DNA of 64,000 bases from IMG/VR virus record IMGVR_UViG_3300025012_000028, positions 124,001 to 188,000 of that record; one strand, given 5' to 3'. Source of the stretch: a virus. Of this stretch, positions 58,901 to 64,000 are shown one piece after another (position 1 is the stretch's first letter; each line of letters begins with the position of its first letter). A program made the position numbers and the translations under genes. The notes beneath the pieces are model-generated. The model was not told where the DNA came from, ran no database searches, and saw only the letters and a program-made list of their open reading frames with translations.

Positions 58901-60681
58901 TGAAGATAATTCAACAAAACCAGTTTTGAAATGTACTGATCAATAAAAATTTCTGATAAGGAATCGGTGGTTTTATTTAAAATATTCCAATCTTCTGTGG
59001 GGAGTAGTTCAGTTTTAATAATGTCTATATTAGTTTTGATAAAATTGGTCGATTCGACAAAATTCCCTGTAGTGTCCCTCACATCAACAACCGGAAGATA
59101 TAAAGCATTAGTAGTGTTTGTAATTCCCGAAACTGTATTATTGTTGATGATGAATGAATGAACAAACTTAAGCTTATAAGATTTGATTGATTCTAAATCG
59201 TTGATATCGGAAATTGTAGATTCTCTGAAAGGAATCTGTAAAGCATTATATTTGCCGTCGTAATAATCTTTTAATAATTTCTTAACTTGTATTTTTATTT
59301 TATTTTTGGTTGTAGTTGTTAAGTCCTTATCAATCTCAATGGTTGGAATAACATCAACCATGAGATAATTAGGATTCCAAAAGTGACGTTTGGTGGCTGT
59401 TACAACTCTCGATTTGATTTTGGCAATTATCTCATTCTTTATATTGGATGATATATAAATATTATTATCATTCAAGAATTCAGATATATTGAATGTTGGA
59501 GTTAGACAGAAATATATATTACCTAACTTAGAGTCATCTGGAAATAGTTCATCCCCACCGATGACAGAATAAGAACCAACACCATCCGTATTGGAAAGTT
59601 CAAATAGATAATCATAAGTTTTAGTTATACTTCCACCAGACGCATATACTTTCGGTGCGCTGAATTTAATGCTATCTAAGGATTCAACATCAGATCCTCC
59701 TGAAGATTTGTTATATATATTTTGATATAAAGTAGTTTCGAAGTTATTAATATTGAAGTTGTTTCCTATTGACAACTTACTCACATCATAATAAACGTAA
59801 GTATTCGGTAAACCATCTTTGGTTAAAGATGGTGGAAGTGATGTTAAGTTCTCATTGTTTGCAGCATAACCTTTCGTTTCGAAGTATTCACATATAATGA
59901 CGTCTGTATCTGAGGGTACAGTCGCATTCACATTGGAATTACCAAATACAATCCTTGGAAAACCTTCTAAGGTAATATCTTCCTCAAGATAAAAAATCTT
60001 TGAAGAAAATATTTCATTGAAGTTTTTAATTAAAGACCATTTATAATCCAACAATTCGTTGATGCGATAAGGCTGTTCTAATAAGTTATATTCTGCCAGT
60101 TTTGACATCGGTACTACGAAGAGAGAGAAATTTTCCTCATCCACATTTTTATTGTTAATGAGGAATGAAAAATTAGATTCTCCTGTTGGATAAGTAATAT
60201 TATACTGAAATGATCCTTGGGATAGAAGGTATTCACCCTCCAACTCCGTAGGATTACCATTGTACTTAAGTTCAATGGGTTGCATATTGAAGTATATGTT
60301 TCCAAAACTACCTTGGAAGGGCGAACGAGAATAGATGATCAACTTACTATTCTCGTTGAAGTTACTTCCATTGTAGACCAGTTTCCCGCTGAATTTTGCA
60401 GAGTAAGGACGTTTGGGTGTATAGTTAAGTTCCTTAGCCTTGGAAACCCCATTCTTTCGAATCTCCGTCGAATCCAGAAAGATGTTATTCGCCAAAAGAG
60501 AAGTATTAAACCCCTCGATCATGGCGATATACGACATACTATCAATAAAATAACTTAGGTTACTAGAACTAAAATCGAATTGACCACCATTTAGCGTGGA
60601 GTCGGACGATTTCTGGTTAAAGTATTCGATTGTCTGTTTTTTAATGTCCTGAAATTTTAAAAGATTGAGCGCCAATTTCAT
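55954..60681 (-). CDS. 6: baseplate wedge subunit gp6-like, greatly enlarged
   Basis: 1575 residues; T4 gp6 is about 660. The N-terminus (DFSSSNLSYFIDSMSYIAMI, then ANNIFLDSTEIRKNGVSKAKELNYTP) is the gp6/baseplate-J arrangement seen across T4-like phages. The central part (to about 500) includes a J-protein-like fold (IKSRVVTATKRHFWNPNYLM). Residues about 1010-1250 hold two sets of three tandem repeats absent from T4. It has its own late promoter; it forms the inner baseplate ring in T4. Confidence 0.8.
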   Translation of the reverse strand: MKLALNLLKFQDIKKQTIEYFNQKSSDSTLNGGQFDFSSSNLSYFIDSMSYIAMIEGFNTSLLANNIFLDSTEIRKNGVSKAKELNYTPKRPYSAKFSGKLVYNGSNFNENSKLIIYSRSPFQGSFGNIYFNMQPIELKYNGNPTELEGEYLLSQGSFQYNITYPTGESNFSFLINNKNVDEENFSLFVVPMSKLAEYNLLEQPYRINELLDYKWSLIKNFNEIFSSKIFYLEEDITLEGFPRIVFGNSNVNATVPSDTDVIICEYFETKGYAANNENLTSLPPSLTKDGLPNTYVYYDVSKLSIGNNFNINNFETTLYQNIYNKSSGGSDVESLDSIKFSAPKVYASGGSITKTYDYLFELSNTDGVGSYSVIGGDELFPDDSKLGNIYFCLTPTFNISEFLNDNNIYISSNIKNEIIAKIKSRVVTATKRHFWNPNYLMVDVIPTIEIDKDLTTTTKNKIKIQVKKLLKDYYDGKYNALQIPFRESTISDINDLESIKSYKLKFVHSFIINNNTVSGITNTTNALYLPVVDVRDTTGNFVESTNFIKTNIDIIKTELLPTEDWNILNKTTDSLSEIFIDQYISKLVLLNYLQTNIAPSDCSLFSGSGGLINPSLHRNIYNRDIKNVKIIDLVLVSDSLYFKTYNYQDSFKRNVVVKVVEVAEGSVINRKIVFSYEIGGIIIDKEVATLKVVDGSPTITSIQKEDLLFYFGIDETKYQFYGNENDKSPFKIITNSVNSYSLELLTNTYTSQLLIDSRNDLFNVSITSGNYDVVNMSSKITNWSFENVNAIYSNIKLNNKIVAVLEINSIEKFRGYIDSSNFNNIDFSQNEEGDYYLFTDFVYDRVHGINYFPNDFGFVGEDGLTKCQIKRTVSCLNLNLLNTNFEQGDIFTSGSDYVVYNEEIMDTTTVNFVAKTVDSSQLLPKKLENDMLVKVIVDQIHDVEGVSVTYPSLETNKIDNLYRIKNDLTWESITSKKVFNGDLMIYNNDENKLVGVGWYLVENINDLIGIKCSEIEVVTGGTGYISGENIEFKNASGNLTSGLITASYKCNGININLKGSGYVANESIILKNTDNDVVAGTINVTYKCTSITLMTDGEGYINGENIVLKNLNGDLISGNITVNGGFGIASISISSSDYNFLINEVLTVETYGGTGTGATFKVGSVGNAGINSIAISTSDYGFSTNELLTVQSYIGAGTGASFNVNSLETTGKVSSVLVLYSAYGFLSNQELEIEAYVGTGTGASFKVGSVQEYFNYDRVYVHAEPTSDIESLPETPYYYQIFKIVADIDITDQLSKFVNPPSDNLLNGGDYIIYIGSDKWKIFDDDIYENNIDVVNSNSEFPINIEMGDVFEIISSDVAPNKNFNGQTNTTQYNSGEQIIYIGGDDLWKKFSVLGLTPIADAQTANVGDMVEVVDSGNFNNDSRLSVPLYNGNKLFKHKDLLIYTGTNWVKAKPANVYQLNKIEINNEGFNADLKVDQKTDNVMVIYVEDVHHNVSIGELDYYNGVLNLFPKINERLDDITESRGITPLSDIFKYENYNSSDIQMDIIRFKTDKTEFDTKFNQFIITNVREVETI
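56937..57640. repeat. two triplets of in-frame repeats in gp6
   Basis: Set A (about 57313-57640): three units of about 38 residues with G-x-GY(I/V)-(S/A)-(G/N)-E. Set B (about 56937-57312): three units of about 40 residues with GTGTGA(T/S)FKV or GAGTGASF. DNA copies of GCACCAGTACCAG recur at about 129-base spacing (near 56955, 57085, 57212). Confidence 0.85.
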
Positions 60682-60713
60682 GTGGAGGTTACCTTATTTT
60701 GGTTGTTTGTATT

Positions 60714-60721
60714 TATTTATA
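60714..60721 (-). promoter_or_regulatory. T4-type late promoter for gp6
   Basis: Exact TATAAATA on the minus strand, overlapping the stop region of the previous spike gene and 33 bases before the gp6 start. Confidence 0.8.
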
Positions 60722-62819
60722 CTGTAGTTCCTGATCCATCTTTCCAGACTGTACCATTCCATACTATGAGTTTATTTAATGTAGTATCAAAATGTTGTTG
60801 AAATGATGTTGGGTATATTGGTCGGTAATTTGTGGACGATGCGGGCAATATCATTTGGTTGTAACCAATTAAGGTTGTGTCGGACACAAGTTTAATTCGT
60901 CCATGACTTTCATTTATAAGACTGTTATTTACGCCATCAACATCCCTAATATGAATTTCATATGCTCCACCAACAATTTTATATGAATTATCTTTAAATA
61001 TACTACCCACAGCTTTTTCGGTATCTATGACCCTAGTTACATTTTTTACATCAAAAATATTATTGGTCACTTTCATATTAATTACTGTCAAGTGATTGGG
61101 GTGTGATCCGGTGATTGAAATACCTCTAGCATATATGAGATTGTCAGTAGTATATTCGTTCAAAATGCAGCTAAAAATATTATTGGATATAATTGTATTG
61201 ATGCCATTATAATTTAAAATTCCGCCCAGTCGAAACACATTATTGGAAATGATTGTATTTTTTGCACTATATATCTGAATACAATACTGTTCAGTATTTG
61301 AGACCGGATCAGAATTTGGTGTTGGTTCATTACTAAAATAGAGTATATTATTTGAGATGGTTGTATTATGTTCTATTGTGTTTTCATCCAATCCAGTAGC
61401 ATCCCATTCTGCTTGTGTTGGTACATATTTCCAACTTCCATAACTAAATGAACTGTATGATGTAGAATCAATACCAGTAAGGGAAAAATTATTGGAATCA
61501 ATAACTAATATCACCGCACTTGCCCCATTAATTTGTGTCATACCCCAATTTGCGCTTGTGGTAATTTTTACGGTCTGACCAGTGGTGCGCCCATGACCCG
61601 TACTGTTTACGACCGCAGGGTTGGCGTTGGTAATGTTTTGAATGGTTGCGGTTGGTTGAAGTGGTTCGTCCCACAATTTATTGACAAATATATTAGCCAC
61701 TTTATTATCGTAAATAATATTATTTGAAATTGTAACATGACCTACCATATCATTTGGATAATCGTAAGACTCGCCAGCATTAATACCATAGTAATTGTCA
61801 TGTATATGAGCACCAGTTATAGATAAGTTAAGTGCTCCTTGATGTACCCCAATACCAGAGTCGTGTATATTGTGGTGCCAGTGACCACCAATTATAGTAA
61901 TTCCTATAACTTTACCTGAGTGCAATCCTTTCTTGCCGTTATGGTGTGAGTGAACATTTATAAAAGAACAACCATCAGCACCAATAGGAACACCACACCC
62001 ATTTCCAGTTATATTACGACACTCAACATTTTCGAGAGTACCGTTATCTGCAAGAAAGGAGACGCCATAATTGGCGTTGGCATTCCACAGCCAACTGCTA
62101 TTGGTTCCGCCTGTTTCGGTCCAGTTACCATCAGCAGTCAGGCCGGATACTGTTGAACCTACCGCAGTTACAGAAATGACAGTAAAAGCAGAAGATGTAG
62201 CATCAAAAGGTAAACCTGTTATCGTACTAGTACCAGTTTTGATTGGTGCATAGTCCATAATTTTGATTATTGTATTTCCTGCACCAACTCCTTTTAAATT
62301 GACCCCCTCTTTATTGAGTGACACTTCATCCGAAATAATGTAAGTTTTACCCCTCAAAAGGACTTCACCCCGAACTACAGATTGAATTGCTTTATTAATC
62401 TCTATTTGGTCCGATACACCATCTATTCCCCACCACTCAGGTCGTGCCTCACTCAAATTCTGAATCAAACCCAATCCTTTGAAACAATCATCAGAACCCT
62501 TAAATAATCCATTAATAGTCACATCGTTACTATTATTTAAAGCCCCACCAGCCATATATATATCTGCGTTTAATGTGGTCGGCACAACTGTCCATTCTTT
62601 ATAGATAAAGAGAGTTTTATTTGAGGCTAGAGCAACGCTATCTGCCTCACTTAACGTTTCAAATTCTAAATCACTTATCCACCCTACTCGACCATCCAAC
62701 AGTACAATTTTATCATATAAATATAAAAAGTTTTCATCCATCTCATCCATCGTCAGCGGAATTAATGATTTAGTTATATCATCTTCTATTCTGTCGGTTG
62801 ATCTAGTTCTTAATGTCAT
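60717..62819 (-). CDS. beta-helix tail spike/fibre protein
   Basis: 700 residues. N-terminus (TRSTDRIEDDITKSLIPLTM) is a different anchor from the other spikes. WWGIDGVSDQIEINKAIQSV opens a right-handed beta-helix with many short N-N-I-F/I repeats (ISNNIIYD, ISNNVFRLG). A third host-surface binding or degrading protein. It lies between gp25 and gp6, so it probably docks on the wedge. Confidence 0.75.
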   Translation of the reverse strand: MTLRTRSTDRIEDDITKSLIPLTMDEMDENFLYLYDKIVLLDGRVGWISDLEFETLSEADSVALASNKTLFIYKEWTVVPTTLNADIYMAGGALNNSNDVTINGLFKGSDDCFKGLGLIQNLSEARPEWWGIDGVSDQIEINKAIQSVVRGEVLLRGKTYIISDEVSLNKEGVNLKGVGAGNTIIKIMDYAPIKTGTSTITGLPFDATSSAFTVISVTAVGSTVSGLTADGNWTETGGTNSSWLWNANANYGVSFLADNGTLENVECRNITGNGCGVPIGADGCSFINVHSHHNGKKGLHSGKVIGITIIGGHWHHNIHDSGIGVHQGALNLSITGAHIHDNYYGINAGESYDYPNDMVGHVTISNNIIYDNKVANIFVNKLWDEPLQPTATIQNITNANPAVVNSTGHGRTTGQTVKITTSANWGMTQINGASAVILVIDSNNFSLTGIDSTSYSSFSYGSWKYVPTQAEWDATGLDENTIEHNTTISNNILYFSNEPTPNSDPVSNTEQYCIQIYSAKNTIISNNVFRLGGILNYNGINTIISNNIFSCILNEYTTDNLIYARGISITGSHPNHLTVINMKVTNNIFDVKNVTRVIDTEKAVGSIFKDNSYKIVGGAYEIHIRDVDGVNNSLINESHGRIKLVSDTTLIGYNQMILPASSTNYRPIYPTSFQQHFDTTLNKLIVWNGTVWKDGSGTTV

Positions 62820-62828
62820 TTTTTACTC

Positions 62829-63212
62829 CTATCTAATACTTTTAAAATCTATAACCATTTCTTGATTAGAGTTTGTAAAATTAATTTCAAAATTCAAATA
62901 AATGATATATGTTTGTAGATCTTCATCACCAATTACTTGAACTTGTATATTATTTATTCTGGGTTCATATCTTTTTAGTCCCATTTCGATATCTATCTTC
63001 ATCATTGCTGCACTCAAATCATCAATAGGATCAAATAGATAACGATCCAAATCCAAACCTATTTCTGGGTTCATGGGAACTGTGAATGGTTGGGTTTGAA
63101 AAAGATTCATGATAGATTCTTTTACTGTTTGTTCGTTAGTGAGCATGGGAATATCTTTAGTTCCCAATAAATCTCTACCCTTCTTAGAAATGTCATAGTA
63201 ATAAATTGTCAT
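62829..63212 (-). CDS. 25: baseplate wedge subunit gp25-like
   Basis: 127 residues, full length for gp25, the sheath-initiating, lysozyme-like wedge part. It has LTNEQTVKESIMNLF, IGLDLDRYLFDP and the conserved EPR-type motif RYEPRI (81-86), as in T4 gp25 and type VI TssE. AGGTTCG-type leader, and a late promoter 25 bases upstream. Confidence 0.9.
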   Translation of the reverse strand: MTIYYYDISKKGRDLLGTKDIPMLTNEQTVKESIMNLFQTQPFTVPMNPEIGLDLDRYLFDPIDDLSAAMMKIDIEMGLKRYEPRINNIQVQVIGDEDLQTYIIYLNFEINFTNSNQEMVIDFKSIR

Positions 63213-63236
63213 ATCGAACCTTATTTTAGTTTCTCT

Positions 63237-63244
63237 TATTTATA
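63237..63244 (-). promoter_or_regulatory. T4-type late promoter for gp25
   Basis: Exact TATAAATA on the minus strand, directly after the gene 32 terminator and 25 bases before gp25. Confidence 0.85.
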
Positions 63245-63253
63245 AAAAGAAAA

Positions 63254-63276
63254 GCCCCCAAGATTTTCTTGGGGGC
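63254..63276 (-). terminator. rho-independent terminator after gene 32
   Basis: Stem GCCCCCAAGA / TCTTGGGGGC (63254-63263 with 63267-63276), 3-base loop, then TTTTCTTTTT on the minus strand. Confidence 0.9.
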
Positions 63277-63305
63277 CAATTGCATTGCAAGGAGGTTCGG
63301 ATTTG

Positions 63306-64000
63306 TTATTTGATTGCGTGTTTGAAGAATTCATCATCTTCATCTTCGGCTGAAGATGAAGTGCTGGTTGAAGTTTCAGGAGCAGCTTCAGAAGAAGTAG
63401 CCGTAGAATCAGAACCAAAATCAGGAATCTGATCATCTTCGCCGGAACCGAAGAAGTTATCAAGTCCCTCTCCGGTTTCGGGTTCTTCAGGTTCGCCACC
63501 ACCCTCTTCTTCACGTTCTTCAATGGACATACCAAACACATGACCAACGAGAGCAATCACTTCATCGTTGGTAGGATATTTGGTTGGATCGATAAATTCA
63601 TCCAGCAGAACTGATTTATCCATGACCGCATCAATTTTAGCTTCATCACCACCCATAAACGCTTTCTGGGGCATGAATCTAGATTCTGCATAGGAAGGGA
63701 TAGACGTACCATTATCGAACTTTCCATTCTCCTTAGACGTAAGGAAGAAGTCTGCACCATCAAACAGATCGCAAGGAACGAATTCGATGAAATCCGGTGC
63801 TTCTTTATCCTTGTCGGTGGGGAACATTTTCTGTTTGTACTTGGCGATTACAGGTGCCATATCATAAAGAAAAGTTTTACCTTCATCATCGGGACGATCA
63901 GAATGTTTGATTACGTGAAGGTTGCAAACAAAATGCTCTTTCCTGCAAAGCTTCTTACCTTCTTTTTTGTCGGACTCAAAAGCGGATTCGTGATATTCCC
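63306..64000 (-). CDS. 32: ssDNA-binding protein gp32-like, N-terminus outside window
   Basis: At least 230 residues; the frame is open through the right edge. The visible part includes the zinc region (LCRKEHFVCNLHVIKH), the core (MAPVIAKYKQKMFPT, DFIEFVPCDLFDGADFFLT, SYAESRFMPQK) and an acidic Ser-rich tail ending AEDEDDEFFKHAIK. That tail corresponds to the T4 gp32 C-terminal domain that contacts replication partners. Binds and protects ssDNA in replication and recombination. Confidence 0.93.
   Translation of the reverse strand, partial: EYHESAFESDKKEGKKLCRKEHFVCNLHVIKHSDRPDDEGKTFLYDMAPVIAKYKQKMFPTDKDKEAPDFIEFVPCDLFDGADFFLTSKENGKFDNGTSIPSYAESRFMPQKAFMGGDEAKIDAVMDKSVLLDEFIDPTKYPTNDEVIALVGHVFGMSIEEREEEGGGEPEEPETGEGLDNFFGSGEDDQIPDFGSDSTATSSEAAPETSTSTSSSAEDEDDEFFKHAIK

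Overview
The window is a continuous piece of a lytic, T4-superfamily myovirus genome, AT-rich and probably large. It carries recognisable T4-type replication genes: sliding clamp gp45, clamp-loader subunits gp44 and gp62, and the 3' part of the ssDNA-binding protein gp32. It also carries T4-type baseplate genes (gp25, gp6) and at least seven exact copies of the T4 late-promoter core TATAAATA. Almost every gene reads on the minus strand. Genes abut or share ATGA/TAATG stop-start overlaps, and no stretch longer than about 200 bases lacks a gene. I saw no tRNA gene, CRISPR array or insertion sequence.

Layout. Positions 1-14.1 kb are early or accessory genes: many small proteins of unknown role, small membrane proteins and zinc-knuckle proteins. 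Among them is an RNA-metabolism set (cREC receiver-like protein, P-loop kinase, RlaP nucleotidyltransferase, CCA-adding enzyme) and a MESH1/SpoT-like HD hydrolase. 14.2-22.9 kb is a late operon region of ten genes whose products all start with a ten-to-twelve-residue tag of the form MISFKxFLxE. 23-33.5 kb holds nucleotide metabolism (dUTPase, P-loop dNMP-kinase-like) and the clamp and clamp-loader block, followed by small early genes. 33.7-40.8 kb holds purA, a VWA protein, a J-domain/kinase-like fusion, a PTH2-like protein and two homing endonucleases. 40.9-43.6 kb has three more MISFK-tagged genes. 43.7-63.2 kb is the tail module: three beta-helix spikes, a fibre with a gp53-like end, a fibre-assembly-like protein, a RuvC-like nuclease, a giant gp6 and gp25. 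The window ends inside gene 32.

Most interesting system. Thirteen genes share an N-terminal tag that ends in [L/I]-x-E, the cleavage rule of the T4 prohead protease. The tag resembles the capsid-targeting sequence of T4 internal proteins and of Alt-type cargo. The tagged bodies are unlike one another: about five ADP-ribosyltransferase-like folds (one fused to a GNAT acetyltransferase), a protein-kinase-like fold, two proteins with PcfJ-like Cys/Gly motifs, and several unknowns. Two of the tagged operons start at T4-type late promoters. I infer a set of effector proteins packaged in the capsid and ejected into the host with the DNA.

Regulation. Early promoters (TTGACT/A, 16-17 bases, TATAxT) sit directly after the stop of the upstream gene. 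In several cases the -10 box lies in or beside the loop of an inverted repeat that looks like the terminator of the upstream operon. The downstream arm of the repeat often contains the Shine-Dalgarno of the next gene. Read-through RNA would fold and stop there, or hide the ribosome site, while RNA started at the internal promoter would lack the upstream arm. Four homing endonucleases interrupt the map; three of them have or adjoin a late promoter. Product names below are recognition from sequence only, without database searches.
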